Source: Defluviimonas salinarum
GTDB taxonomy: Bacteria; Pseudomonadota; Alphaproteobacteria; Rhodobacterales; Rhodobacteraceae
Direction of reading: 5' to 3'
Assembly: GCF_026013545.1 (NCBI RefSeq)
Contig: NZ_JAPDOG010000028.1
Coordinates: 1-51,413 of the forward strand
DNA: 51,413 nucleotides
Shown: in pieces, positions 28,587 through 37,163 of the stretch
Layout: each line of letters begins with the position of its first letter
Numbering within the stretch: the stretch's first letter is position 1
Translations under genes and position numbers: made by a program
The notes under the pieces: model-generated
Told to the model about the DNA's origin: nothing
Seen by the model: the letters and a program-made list of their open reading frames with translations, nothing else
Databases searched by the model: none

Positions 28587-29264
28587 ATGGGTGACCGCGT
28601 CGCGGTGTTTGTTGATGGCGACAATATCAATGCGACATTTGCCCTTCCCATCCGCGAAGTTGCGGAGCGTTCGGGCGTTGTGGATGTCATGCGGGTCTAT
28701 ACGGACGCGAGCCGCAACAGCGACTGGCACCAGGCTCGGGGCTACCGTCTCATCCACGCCGGCACCGGCAAGAACGCGGCCGACCTCCTGCTTTCAATAG
28801 ACGCGATGGAAATCGCGCTGACCCAATCTTTCACGACATTCGTCATTGCCAGTTCGGACGGCGACTTCACCCATCTGGCCACCCGCCTGCGCGAGCGCGG
28901 CCTCAAAGTCGTCGGCGCGGGCGAGACGAAGGCGCCCCCGGGGTTTCGTTCGGCCTGCACCACCTTTGCGCTGCTCCGTAGCGCGATCAGCGCTCCCGTC
29001 CCGACAACCTCACCGACCTCACCCGGCGTCACGGAGCTTGACCGCAACATCAGGAAGTTGATCGCCGCCAACAGCACAAACGGCAGCGGCATGCGCATTA
29101 CCGAGCTTGGACCAAAGATGCACATTATGCATGGTGTGCGCATCAGCCAAGCACCTGAGCGTACATGGCGTGCATACCTGTCGAAGCGGACAGCGCTCTA
29201 TGATCTCGACGAACGCGGCCCCGAGGCAAAGGTACGTTTCAAGCGCGAAGGCTTTGTCGAGTAA
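28587..29264 (+). CDS. NYN-domain (LabA/DUF88-type) protein with OST-HTH-like tail
   Basis: A protein of 225 residues. The N-terminal NYN/PIN-like nuclease domain is complete: VFVDGDNIN (Asp10, Asp12), NAADLLLSIDA, and ASSDGDFTHLATRLRERGLKVVG. Residues about 150-225 (LDRNIRKLIAANS ... ITELGPKMHIMHGV ... WRAYLSKRTALYDLD) resemble an OST-HTH/LOTUS RNA-binding domain. Such proteins are putative RNases; the exact role is unknown. The gene and its flanks are noticeably less GC-rich than the rest, with different codon use, suggesting acquisition. It stands alone between pcs and the NifU gene. ATG at 28587 with an ACGGAG-type ribosome binding site. Confidence 0.8.
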   Translation: MGDRVAVFVDGDNINATFALPIREVAERSGVVDVMRVYTDASRNSDWHQARGYRLIHAGTGKNAADLLLSIDAMEIALTQSFTTFVIASSDGDFTHLATRLRERGLKVVGAGETKAPPGFRSACTTFALLRSAISAPVPTTSPTSPGVTELDRNIRKLIAANSTNGSGMRITELGPKMHIMHGVRISQAPERTWRAYLSKRTALYDLDERGPEAKVRFKREGFVE

Positions 29265-29397
29265 CCATTGCAACGCGAACCGCTGACCGCCTGCGTCTTA
29301 TGCGTATCATCACACCCGCTCCTGAGCCTCGACGCCAAGACTGGCGTTCGCACTATCCCAAGCCGGACGGCGGCTCATCTTAGAATCGTTCCATTCC

Positions 29398-29426
29398 TTG
29401 ACTCGCCCCGGCCCCGGGCGCATATC
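29398..29426 (+). promoter_or_regulatory. Candidate promoter of the NifU-tsaB-rimI group
   Basis: TTGACT (29398-29403), 17-nt spacer, CATATC (29421-29426). The -35 is good, the -10 only fair. It lies 24 bp before the NifU-like start codon and after the atypical NYN gene. Confidence 0.4.
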
Positions 29427-29449
29427 CAATGCGCAACGGAGGCCCCGAC

Positions 29450-30010
29450 ATGTTCATCCAGACCGAATCCACGCCGAACCCCGCCACGCTCAAGTTCCTG
29501 CCGGGCCAGACGGTGCTGGAGACCGGCACCGCGGACTTCCCGCAGCCCGATGCCGCGGCGAACTCGCCGCTCGCGCGGCGGATCTTCGCGGTCGAGGGCG
29601 TGACCGGGGTCTTCCTCGGCACAGATTTCGTCACCGTGACCAAGGCCGAGGCGGTGCTCTGGGAACATGTCAAGCCGGCGATCCTCGGCGCGATCATGGA
29701 GCATTTCCAGTCCGGCCAACCGGTGATCGAGGGCGAGCAGGTGGCCTCGGGCCATGCCGCCCATGACGGCCCGGATGCCGAGATCGTGCGCCAGATCAAG
29801 GAGCTGCTCGACACCCGTGTGCGCCCGGCCGTGGCGCAGGACGGCGGCGACATCACCTTCCACGGCTTCGACCGCGGCGTCGTCTACCTGCACATGCAGG
29901 GCGCCTGCGCCGGCTGCCCGTCCTCGACGCTGACCCTGAAAATGGGGATCGAGAACCTTCTGCGCCACTACATCCCGGAAGTGACCGAGGTCCGTCCGGT
30001 CGCCGCCTGA
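29450..30010 (+). CDS. NifU-family Fe-S scaffold/carrier protein (NfuA-like)
   Basis: A protein of 186 residues with the N-terminal Nfu_N domain (MFIQTESTPNPATLKFLPGQTV) and the C-terminal NifU-like domain (IKELLDTRVRPAVAQDGGDITF) carrying CAGCPSS, whose CxxC pair holds a 4Fe-4S cluster. It delivers clusters to apo-proteins. The start ATG 29450 has GGAGG 7 nt upstream. It precedes tsaB by 3 bp, a conserved alphaproteobacterial order. Confidence 0.93.
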   Translation: MFIQTESTPNPATLKFLPGQTVLETGTADFPQPDAAANSPLARRIFAVEGVTGVFLGTDFVTVTKAEAVLWEHVKPAILGAIMEHFQSGQPVIEGEQVASGHAAHDGPDAEIVRQIKELLDTRVRPAVAQDGGDITFHGFDRGVVYLHMQGACAGCPSSTLTLKMGIENLLRHYIPEVTEVRPVAA

Positions 30011-30013
30011 CGC

Positions 30014-30616
30014 ATGGCCGGCCCGCTGATCCTGGCTTTCGACACCTCGGCCGCGCATTGCGCGGCCGCGCTCGTTTCCGGCGACACGGTTCTCGCTGCC
30101 CGCGCCGAGGAGATGGGCCGCGGCCAGGCCGAGCGGCTGATGCCGATGCTCGAGGAACTTCTCGCGGCGGCGGGCCACGGCTGGCGCGACCTCGACGCGC
30201 TCGGCGTCGGCATCGGGCCGGGCAACTTCACCGGCATCCGCATCTCCGTCGCCGCCGCGCGCGGGCTGGCACTCGCGCTCGGCATCCCCGCGGTGGGCGT
30301 CTCCGGCTTCGAGGCCGCCGACCCGGACCGCGCGGCGCCGTTCTGGGCGGTGATCCCCGGACCGCGCGGCACGGTCTACGCCCAGCGCCGCGGGGATGCG
30401 CCAAGCGCACCGGAAATCCTGCCCGACACCGCGCTCGCATCGCTCGACGCGCCGGTCCTGCGGCTCGATGCCGTGCCGGCAGACCGGCTTGCCGTCCACA
30501 TCGCCCGCGTTGCCGCAACCCGCTGGCAGGGCGCGACGCCGCGCCCCGCCCCGCTCTACCTCCGCCCCGCCGATGCCGCGCCCGCGCGCGACACCGGCCC
30601 CGCGATCCTGCCGTGA
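30014..30616 (+). CDS. tsaB: tRNA threonylcarbamoyladenosine biosynthesis protein TsaB
   Basis: An ASKHA-fold protein of 200 residues that pairs with TsaD to make t6A37 in tRNAs. Motifs: LILAFDTSAAHCAAALV at the N-terminus, GRGQAERLMPMLEELL, and GVGIGPGNFTGIRISVAAARGLALAL (residues about 55-85). The first motif lacks full phosphate-binding features, as normal for TsaB. It overlaps the next gene by 4 bp (GTGA). Confidence 0.93.
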   Translation: MAGPLILAFDTSAAHCAAALVSGDTVLAARAEEMGRGQAERLMPMLEELLAAAGHGWRDLDALGVGIGPGNFTGIRISVAAARGLALALGIPAVGVSGFEAADPDRAAPFWAVIPGPRGTVYAQRRGDAPSAPEILPDTALASLDAPVLRLDAVPADRLAVHIARVAATRWQGATPRPAPLYLRPADAAPARDTGPAILP

Positions 30617-31029
30617 CCGCCGATCCCGAGCGGCTGGCCGCGATCCACAGGGCCGCCTTTTCCCATCCCCGGCCGTGGTCGGCCACCGAGATCGCCGCGC
30701 TCCTGACCACGCCGGGCGCCTTCCTGATCGTCGAGGACAGGGGTTTCCTCATCGGTCGCGCCATCGCCGGCGAGGCCGAACTGCTCACCGTCGCCGTCGC
30801 CCCCGCCGCGCGGCGGCAGGGCATCGGCGCAAGGCTGCTTGCCGGGTTCCTCGACGCCGCCCGCGCGGCGGGCGCCGAGACCGCCTTCCTCGAGGTTGCC
30901 GCCGACAATGCGGCCGCGCTCGCGCTTTACGCGGGGCATGGCTTCGCCGAAACCGCGCGGCGGCGCGGCTACTACCTCACGCCGGGCGGCAGCCGCGTCG
31001 ATGCGGTGCTGATGGCGGCGCGACCTTGA
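30613..31029 (+). CDS. rimI: GNAT N-acetyltransferase, RimI-like
   Basis: A protein of 138 residues starting with GTG at 30613-30615, overlapping the tsaB stop. Acetyl-CoA-binding motif A is LLTVAVAPAARRQGIGARLL (R-x2-G-x-G/A as RRQGIGA), followed by FLEVAADNAAALALYAGHGF. Placement after tsaB is typical of RimI (ribosomal protein S18 N-terminal acetyltransferase). Substrate specificity is inferred from context. Confidence 0.88.
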   Translation: MTADPERLAAIHRAAFSHPRPWSATEIAALLTTPGAFLIVEDRGFLIGRAIAGEAELLTVAVAPAARRQGIGARLLAGFLDAARAAGAETAFLEVAADNAAALALYAGHGFAETARRRGYYLTPGGSRVDAVLMAARP

Positions 31030-31070
31030 CCAAAGAGTCAAACTTCCGCCCCGTCAGCCCCAAATAGCTA

Positions 31071-31099
31071 TTGACCGGCTTCGGTGCATTCGCCCTAAT
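31071..31099 (+). promoter_or_regulatory. Promoter of the BMP/ABC transporter operon
   Basis: TTGACC (31071-31076), 17-nt spacer, CCTAAT (31094-31099). The -35 matches the consensus at 5 of 6 and the -10 at 4 of 6, with ideal spacing. Transcription would start near 31106, about 75 nt before the binding-protein ATG. Confidence 0.55.
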
Positions 31100-31180
31100 C
31101 GATGCAATCCGCGCGTGACCGGCCGTCATCGGGACGCGACCGCGGACGCGGATGCGCAAAGCAATAACCGGGAGCGATCC

Positions 31181-32170
31181 ATGACCCTCAAGCAGACATT
31201 CCTCGGCGCGGCCGCGACGCTGGCGCTGACCTCCGGCGCCGCGCTGGCCGACCCGGCCCTGATCTTCGATCTCGGCGGCAAGTTCGACAAGTCGTTCAAC
31301 GAGGCCGCCTTCGCCGGCGCCGAACGCTGGAAGGAAGAGACCGGCGGCACCTACAAGGAACTCGAGATGCAGTCCGAGGCCCAGCGCGAACAGGCGCTGC
31401 GCCGGCTCGCCGAGACCGGCGCCAACCCGGTGGTTATGACCGGCTTCGCCTTTGGCGACGTCCTCAACACCGTGGCCCCCGACTTCCCCGACACCAAGTT
31501 CGCGATCATCGACATGGTGGTCGAGCAGCCCAACGTCCGCTCCGTCGTCTTCACCGAGGAGCAGGGATCCTACCTCGTCGGCATGATGGCGGCGATGGCC
31601 TCGAAGACCGGCACCGTGGGCTTCATCGGCGGCATGGACATCCCGCTCATTCGCAAGTTCGCCTGCGGCTATGTGCAGGGCGTGAAGGCCGCCAACCCGG
31701 ACGCCACCGTGATCGAGAACATGACCGGCACCACGCCCGCCGCCTGGAACGACCCGGTGAAGGGCGCCGAGCTCGCCAAGGCGCAGAAGGCGCAAGGTGC
31801 CGACGTGATCTACGCCGCCGCCGGCGGCACCGGGATCGGCGTGCTGCAGGCCGCCGCCGACGAGGGCATCCTCTCGATCGGCGTCGACTCGAACCAGAAC
31901 CACCTGCATCCGGGCAAGGTGCTGACCTCCATGATGAAACGCGTCGACAACGCGGTCTACGAGGCCTTCAAGGCCGGTCCCGACCTTGAAACCGGGATCA
32001 ACGTGATGGACCTCACCGCCGAGGGCGTCGGCTACTCGCTCGACGACAACAACGCGGCCCTCGTCACCGACGAGATGAAGGCGGCCGTGGATGCGGCGGC
32101 CGAGAAGATCAAGTCGGGCGAGATCTCGGTCCACGACTACATGTCCGACAACACCTGCCCGGTGAGCTGA
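31181..32170 (+). CDS. BMP-family (PnrA-like) ABC transporter substrate-binding protein
   Basis: A periplasmic binding protein of 329 residues with a signal peptide (MTLKQTFLGAAATLALTSGAALA). The BMP family hallmark is seen in ALIFDLGGKFDKSFNEAAFAGAERW, TGFAFGDVLNTVAPDFPDTKFAIID, VGFIGGMDIPLIRKFACGYVQGVKAANP and IGVDSNQNHL. BMP proteins mostly bind nucleosides or related bases. It is the first gene of a six-gene operon. Confidence 0.92.
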   Translation: MTLKQTFLGAAATLALTSGAALADPALIFDLGGKFDKSFNEAAFAGAERWKEETGGTYKELEMQSEAQREQALRRLAETGANPVVMTGFAFGDVLNTVAPDFPDTKFAIIDMVVEQPNVRSVVFTEEQGSYLVGMMAAMASKTGTVGFIGGMDIPLIRKFACGYVQGVKAANPDATVIENMTGTTPAAWNDPVKGAELAKAQKAQGADVIYAAAGGTGIGVLQAAADEGILSIGVDSNQNHLHPGKVLTSMMKRVDNAVYEAFKAGPDLETGINVMDLTAEGVGYSLDDNNAALVTDEMKAAVDAAAEKIKSGEISVHDYMSDNTCPVS

Positions 32171-32178
32171 GCCCCGGC

Positions 32179-33744
32179 ATGGCTCAGCGCCTCCAGACGG
32201 AGCGGCAGGCGACTGCCGCTCCCGCCATCGAGCTTCGCGGGATCTCGAAGGCCTTCGGCCCGGTCCAGGCGAACAGGGACATCTCGATCCGCGTCGAGAA
32301 GGGCACGATCCACGGCATCATCGGCGAGAACGGCGCCGGCAAGTCGACGCTGATGTCGATCCTCTACGGCTTCTACAAAGCCGATCGCGGCGAGATTCTC
32401 ATCGACGGCCGCGCGACGCAGATCCCCGACAGCCAGGCCGCGATCCGCGCCGGGATCGGCATGGTCTTCCAGCATTTCAAGCTGGTGCAGAACTTCACCG
32501 TCCTTGAAAATGTCATCCTCGGCGCCGAGGACGGGGCGCTCCTGACCCCCTCGCTCGCCAAGGCGCGCAAGGTGCTTGGCGAACTTGCCGAGGAATACGA
32601 GCTCGACGTCGACCCCGATGCGATGATCGAGGAACTGAGCGTCGGCCACCAGCAGCGGGTGGAGATCCTCAAGGCGCTCTACCGCCACGCCGACATCCTC
32701 ATCCTCGACGAACCGACCGGGGTCCTGACCCCCGCCGAGGCCGATCACCTCTTCCGCATCCTGAAAAACCTCAAGGAGCAGGGCAAGACGATCATCCTGA
32801 TCACCCACAAGCTCCGTGAGATCATGGAGATCACCGACACCGTCAGCGTGATGCGCCGCGGCGAGATGACCGCGACGGTGATGACCGCCGACACCAATCC
32901 CGAGCAGCTCGCCGAGCTGATGGTCGGGCGCAAGGTGCTCCTCAACGTGCCCAAGGGACCGGCGCATCCCGGCCAGACGGTGCTGGAGATCGACAACCTG
33001 CGCGTCACCGACGAGGACGGGGTGGAGCGGCTCAAGGGCATCTCGCTCAAGATCCACGCGGGCGAGATCCTCGGCATCGCCGGGGTCGCCGGCAACGGCC
33101 AGTCCGAGCTTCTGGCCGTCCTCGGCGGCATCGCCCGCGGCACCGGCTCGGTCCGGCTGAACGGCAAGGAGCTTGACCTCACCGGCAACCATTCCGACGG
33201 TCAGTCACGGCGCGCGAACAGCATCGCCCATGTGCCGGAGGATCGCCAGCATCTCGGCATGATCATGGATTTCACCGCGTGGGAGAACGTGGCCTTCGGC
33301 TACCACCACGACCCGGCCTACCAGAAGAACGGCCTTCTGATGGACAACGACGCGATCCTCGCCGACACGGCGGGCAAGATGGAACGCTTCGACGTCCGCC
33401 CGCCGATCCCGACGCTTGCCGCCAAGAGCTTTTCCGGCGGCAACCAGCAGAAGATCATCCTCGCCCGCGAGATCGAGCGGAACCCCGACCTCCTCCTCGT
33501 CGGCCAGCCGACCCGCGGCGTCGACATCGGCGCCATCGAGTTCATCCACAAGCGCATCGTGGAGCTGCGCGATGCGGGCAAGGCGGTGCTCTTGGTCAGC
33601 GTCGAGCTCGACGAGATCATGAGCCTCAGTGACCGCATCGCCGTCATGTTCGACGGCCGCATCATGGGCGAGCGCCTGCCCGAAAAGACCGACGAGCGCG
33701 AACTTGGCCTCCTGATGGCCGGCGTGAGCGGGGCAGCGGCATGA
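32179..33744 (+). CDS. Double-domain ABC transporter ATPase (nucleoside/sugar type)
   Basis: An ATPase of 521 residues with two nucleotide-binding domains, as in RbsA/NupO proteins. First domain: Walker A GENGAGKST, signature LSVGHQQRVEI and Walker B LILDEPTGVL. Second domain: degenerate Walker A GVAGNGQSE, signature FSGGNQQKIILARE and altered Walker B LLLVGQPTRGVD, which lacks the catalytic glutamate; this asymmetry is normal for the family. It overlaps the following cupin gene by 4 bp (ATGA at 33741). Confidence 0.95.
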   Translation: MAQRLQTERQATAAPAIELRGISKAFGPVQANRDISIRVEKGTIHGIIGENGAGKSTLMSILYGFYKADRGEILIDGRATQIPDSQAAIRAGIGMVFQHFKLVQNFTVLENVILGAEDGALLTPSLAKARKVLGELAEEYELDVDPDAMIEELSVGHQQRVEILKALYRHADILILDEPTGVLTPAEADHLFRILKNLKEQGKTIILITHKLREIMEITDTVSVMRRGEMTATVMTADTNPEQLAELMVGRKVLLNVPKGPAHPGQTVLEIDNLRVTDEDGVERLKGISLKIHAGEILGIAGVAGNGQSELLAVLGGIARGTGSVRLNGKELDLTGNHSDGQSRRANSIAHVPEDRQHLGMIMDFTAWENVAFGYHHDPAYQKNGLLMDNDAILADTAGKMERFDVRPPIPTLAAKSFSGGNQQKIILAREIERNPDLLLVGQPTRGVDIGAIEFIHKRIVELRDAGKAVLLVSVELDEIMSLSDRIAVMFDGRIMGERLPEKTDERELGLLMAGVSGAAA

Positions 33745-34340
33745 GCGCAAGGGACCTCTGGCCGGCGGTCCTCGCCCATCTGCGCGGCTGCGACGCCCCG
33801 GCGGCGGAGTTTCTCGACGGGCTGCCACGGGAACCGCAGGAGCGCCCGGCGCCGCCGCCGGCCGACGGGTTCGCTCGCCCTGTGCCCAACGAGCTCGACC
33901 GGCTCGCCGATACCGCCCCGGCCGAGACCCGCGCGCTCTGCGCCGCCATAGCCGCAGAGGCGGCGCGCCTGAGCTGGCGGTCGAGCTACACGACCGCCGA
34001 TGTCGGCGCCTTCGCCACCGGCTATGCCTGGGCGCCGATCGCCGCGCCGGACGGGCCGCTTGTCATTCCATCCGGCCTGGTCTGCATCATGCATATCGGG
34101 CCGCGCCTGCACTACCCGCCTCACCGCCACGAGCCCGAGGAGCTATATGCCGTGCTGGCCGGCAACGCCGTCTTCAGTTCCGACCGCTCGCCCCGCACCC
34201 GGCTCGGCCCGGGTGCGCTCCGCCATCACGCGCCCTACGAGACCCATTCGATGGATACCGACGACAGCGCCGCGCTGGTTCTCGCGCTCTGGAAGGGCAG
34301 CTACAGGAAATCCGAGATCGTGAAGACGGAGGCGACATGA
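33741..34340 (+). CDS. Cupin protein of the DMSP lyase (DddQ/DddL) family
   Basis: A protein of 199 residues with a helical N-terminal region and a C-terminal cupin. Cupin motif 1 reads G120-x7-H128-R-H130-x3-E134-L-Y136-x4-G141 and motif 2 is PGALRHHAPYETHSM (His162, His163, His169). The sequence around HEPEELY and HHAPYETHSM ... ALWKG closely follows DMSP lyases of the DddQ type (about 200 residues), which split dimethylsulfoniopropionate into dimethyl sulfide and acrylate using a metal ion. Family assignment is fairly firm; activity on DMSP is not. It overlaps the ATPase gene and the permease gene by 4 bp each, so it is a true operon member. Confidence 0.75.
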   Translation: MSARDLWPAVLAHLRGCDAPAAEFLDGLPREPQERPAPPPADGFARPVPNELDRLADTAPAETRALCAAIAAEAARLSWRSSYTTADVGAFATGYAWAPIAAPDGPLVIPSGLVCIMHIGPRLHYPPHRHEPEELYAVLAGNAVFSSDRSPRTRLGPGALRHHAPYETHSMDTDDSAALVLALWKGSYRKSEIVKTEAT

Positions 34341-35443
34341 AGCGACTTCCCGACTGGGCCGATGTGGTCCTCGTGCCCCTGATCAGCGTGGTCCTCGCCT
34401 TCGTGATCTCGGCGCTCGTGATCCTCGCCATCGGCGAAAACCCGGTGGAAGCCTTGCAGATCATGCTCACCGGCGCGCTCGGCTCGGCCTATGGCTGGGG
34501 CTACACGCTCTACTATGCCACCAACTTCATGTTCACCGGGCTCGCCGTGGCGGTCGCCTTCCACGCCAGCCAGTTCAACATCGGCGGCGAGGGGCAGGCG
34601 ACCTTGGGCGGCCTCGGCGTCGCGGTGGTCTGCCTCGCCTTCGACTGGCCGCACTGGACGCTGGCGCTCGCCGCAGCGACGGTGGGCGCGGCGGTTTTCG
34701 GCGCCGCCTGGGCGGCGGTGCCAGCCTGGCTTCAGGCCAAGCGCGGCAGCCATATCGTGATCACCACGATCATGTTCAACTTCATCGGCGCCTCACTGCT
34801 GAACTACCTCCTGGTCAACGTGATGCGGCCGGTGGGCTCGATGGATCCCGCGACCGCGCGGTTCCCGGCGGGCGCGAAGCTGCCCACGCTCTTCGACATG
34901 ACCTCGGCCCTCGGCATGCCCCTCTTCAAGAGCACGCCCGTCAACGTCACGCTCTTCATCGCGCTCGCCGCCTGCGTCGCGGTCTGGCTTCTCATCTGGC
35001 GCACGCGGCTCGGCTACATGATCCGCGCCTTCGGCCGGTCGGAGCCGGCCGCCGTCTACGCCGGGATCTCGCCGGTCAAGATCACCATGTACGCGCTCCT
35101 CATCTCCGGCGCGCTCGCGGGGATGATGGCGATCAACGCGACGATGGGCGAGCAGAAGCGGCTCATCCTCAACGCGGTCGAGGGCGCGGGCTTCATCGGC
35201 ATCGCGGTTGCGCTGATGGGCCGCTCGCATCCGTTCGGAGTGTTCCTCGCCGCCCTTCTCTTCGGCTTCCTCTTCCAGGGCGGGGCCGAGCTCGCGCTCT
35301 GGACGACGATCCCGCGCGAGCTCATCACCGTGATCCAGGCGCTGGTGATCCTCTTCACCGGCGCGCTCGACAACATGGTGCGGATGCCGCTCGAACGCCT
35401 CTTCCTCGCGCTCAGGCGCCCCGACGGGGAGGCGCGGCGATGA
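34337..35443 (+). CDS. ABC transporter permease (BPD_transp_2 type), first subunit
   Basis: A membrane protein of 368 residues with about nine to ten helices. It has the features of the nucleoside/branched-chain-type permeases: FTGLAVAVAFHASQFNIGGEGQATLGG and GAGFIGIAVALMGRSHPFGVFLAALLFG. It pairs with the permease at 36070. The ATG overlaps the cupin stop by 4 bp and its own stop overlaps the LysE start by 4 bp. Confidence 0.92.
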   Translation: MKRLPDWADVVLVPLISVVLAFVISALVILAIGENPVEALQIMLTGALGSAYGWGYTLYYATNFMFTGLAVAVAFHASQFNIGGEGQATLGGLGVAVVCLAFDWPHWTLALAAATVGAAVFGAAWAAVPAWLQAKRGSHIVITTIMFNFIGASLLNYLLVNVMRPVGSMDPATARFPAGAKLPTLFDMTSALGMPLFKSTPVNVTLFIALAACVAVWLLIWRTRLGYMIRAFGRSEPAAVYAGISPVKITMYALLISGALAGMMAINATMGEQKRLILNAVEGAGFIGIAVALMGRSHPFGVFLAALLFGFLFQGGAELALWTTIPRELITVIQALVILFTGALDNMVRMPLERLFLALRRPDGEARR

Positions 35444-36066
35444 CCGAGTACCTGCCGCAGCTTCTCCTCGCCTGGTCGATCCAGGCCGTCGGCATCGCCT
35501 CCCCCGGCCCGTCGGTCGCGCTGATCCTCGGCGTCGCGACCAGCCGCGGCCGGATGCCCGCCGTCACCACCGCCTTCGGCGTCGCCTGCGGCTCGATCAT
35601 CCTGTCGCTCGCGACCGTGATCGGGATTGCGGCCCTCTTTGCGCAGGTGGCGGAGCTGATGACGCTCATCCGCGCGATCGGCGCGGGCTACCTCCTCTGG
35701 CTCGCCTGGCGCGCCTTCGGCAAGGCGCTGAACCCCGTGCCGCTCGATCTCACGGCGACCCCGCCGAAAAGCCTCACCCGCACCGCGCTCGCGGGGTTCC
35801 TGCTTCAGGTCTCGAACCCCAAGGCGATCCTCTTCTGGCTCGCGATCGCCTCCGCCGGCGGCGTCGGCGACGCGCCCCTGCCCGTCATCGCCTTCTTCGT
35901 GGTCGGAACCTTCGTCAATTCCTTCGCCGGCCACGCCGCCTATGCGCTCCTTCTGTCCTCCCGCCCGGTCCGCGCCGCCTATGGGCGCGCCCGCCGCTGG
36001 ATCGAGGCCGGGCTCGGCGGCGTCTTCACCTTCGCCGCCTTCACGCTGGCCACGTCGAGGAGCTGA
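35440..36066 (+). CDS. LysE-family translocator (amino acid/metabolite exporter)
   Basis: An exporter of 208 residues with about six helices. The N-terminus holds the LysE signature ASPGPSVALILGVATSRGRMPAV (PGP-containing) and the middle holds GFLLQVSNPKAILFW. LysE/RhtB proteins export amino acids and related compounds. It lies between the two permease genes (4-bp overlap upstream, 3 bp gap downstream), an unusual place for an exporter within an import operon. Confidence 0.9.
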   Translation: MTEYLPQLLLAWSIQAVGIASPGPSVALILGVATSRGRMPAVTTAFGVACGSIILSLATVIGIAALFAQVAELMTLIRAIGAGYLLWLAWRAFGKALNPVPLDLTATPPKSLTRTALAGFLLQVSNPKAILFWLAIASAGGVGDAPLPVIAFFVVGTFVNSFAGHAAYALLLSSRPVRAAYGRARRWIEAGLGGVFTFAAFTLATSRS

Positions 36067-36069
36067 GCC

Positions 36070-37035
36070 ATGGACTACGCCACCATCCTCCAGATCCTCG
36101 ACTCCACGGTGCGGCTCGGCACGCCCCTGCTCCTGGCCTGCCTCGCCGGGCTTTTTTCCGAGCGCGCGGGCATCTTCGACATCGGGCTCGAGGGCAAGAT
36201 GCTGATGGCGGGCTTCGCCGCCGCCGCCATCGCGGCGGTGAGCGGCTCGGTCTGGATCGGCGTCGCGGCGGGGCTCTGCGCCTCCCTCGCGCTGGCGCTT
36301 TTGCACGGGCTTGCCTCCATCACCTTCCGCGGCAACCAGCTCATCTCGGGCGTCGCGATCAACTTCCTCGCCTCGGGGCTCACCGTGCTCATCGGCCAGA
36401 AGTGGTTCGCGCTTGGCGGGCGGACGCCCTCCCTCGAAGGCGCCGCGCGCTTCGCGCCCATCGAGTTGCCGTTCGCCGAGGTGCTGCTGCCCGTCCCCGT
36501 GGCCGGCCCCCTCTACCGCGAGCTCATCTCCGGCCATTCGGTCCTCGTCTACGTCGCCTTCGCCGCGGTGCCAGCCGCCTGGTGGGTGCTCTACCGCTCG
36601 CGCTTCGGCCTCAGGCTCCGGGCGGTGGGCGAGAACCCGGCGGCGGTCGACACCGCCGGGATCTCGGTCGTCAGGATGCGCTACGCGGCGGTGGCGATCT
36701 GCGGGCTTCTCTGCGGGCTCGCCGGCGCCTATCTCGCGACCGGGCTCTCGGCCGGCTTCGTGAAGGAGATGACGGCGGGGCGCGGCTACATCGCGCTTGC
36801 CGCGCTCATCTTCGCGAAGTGGCGGCCGTGGTACGCGCTCGGCGCCACGATGCTCTTCGGCCTCCTCGAAGCCATCGCCAACCGCTACCAGAACATCGAC
36901 CTCGGCGCCGTCGTGCTGCCGGTCCAGTTCATGCAGGCCCTGCCCTATATCCTGACCGTGGTGATCCTCGCCGGTTTCGTCGGCCGCGCCATCCCGCCAC
37001 GCGCGGGCGGCGAGCCCTATGTCAAGGAACGCTAG
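36070..37035 (+). CDS. ABC transporter permease (BPD_transp_2 type), second subunit
   Basis: A membrane protein of 321 residues with about nine helices; key family stretches are GLFSERAGIFDIGLEGKML, NQLISGVAINFLASG, LRAVGENPAAVDTAGI and GRGYIALAALIFAKWRP. The EGKM and GENPxAxxTAGI motifs are typical of the second permease in nucleoside transporters (YufQ/NupQ-like). With the other permease, the ATPase and the BMP protein it completes the importer. Confidence 0.93.
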   Translation: MDYATILQILDSTVRLGTPLLLACLAGLFSERAGIFDIGLEGKMLMAGFAAAAIAAVSGSVWIGVAAGLCASLALALLHGLASITFRGNQLISGVAINFLASGLTVLIGQKWFALGGRTPSLEGAARFAPIELPFAEVLLPVPVAGPLYRELISGHSVLVYVAFAAVPAAWWVLYRSRFGLRLRAVGENPAAVDTAGISVVRMRYAAVAICGLLCGLAGAYLATGLSAGFVKEMTAGRGYIALAALIFAKWRPWYALGATMLFGLLEAIANRYQNIDLGAVVLPVQFMQALPYILTVVILAGFVGRAIPPRAGGEPYVKER

Positions 37036-37098
37036 GGCGCCGGGGCGCTGGACTTACCGGAGCGTGCGATCTGGCGCGAACCGAGGGTCTTCGAGGGT

Positions 37099-37127
37099 TT
37101 GACACCGCCCCCGCATAGGGGCATGAC
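37099..37127 (+). promoter_or_regulatory. Possible promoter of the TSUP gene
   Basis: A perfect TTGACA (37099-37104), 17-nt spacer and CATGAC (37122-37127). The -10 is weak. Confidence 0.35.
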
Positions 37128-37163
37128 TTGACTAGGGTTTTCACCGGCAACAGCGGCATCCCA

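Noticed and set aside
28446-29449. Possible small genomic island around the NYN gene with attachment sites
   Set aside because: No flanking direct repeats, tRNA or integrase were seen; the adjacent xerC is the housekeeping type by its context.
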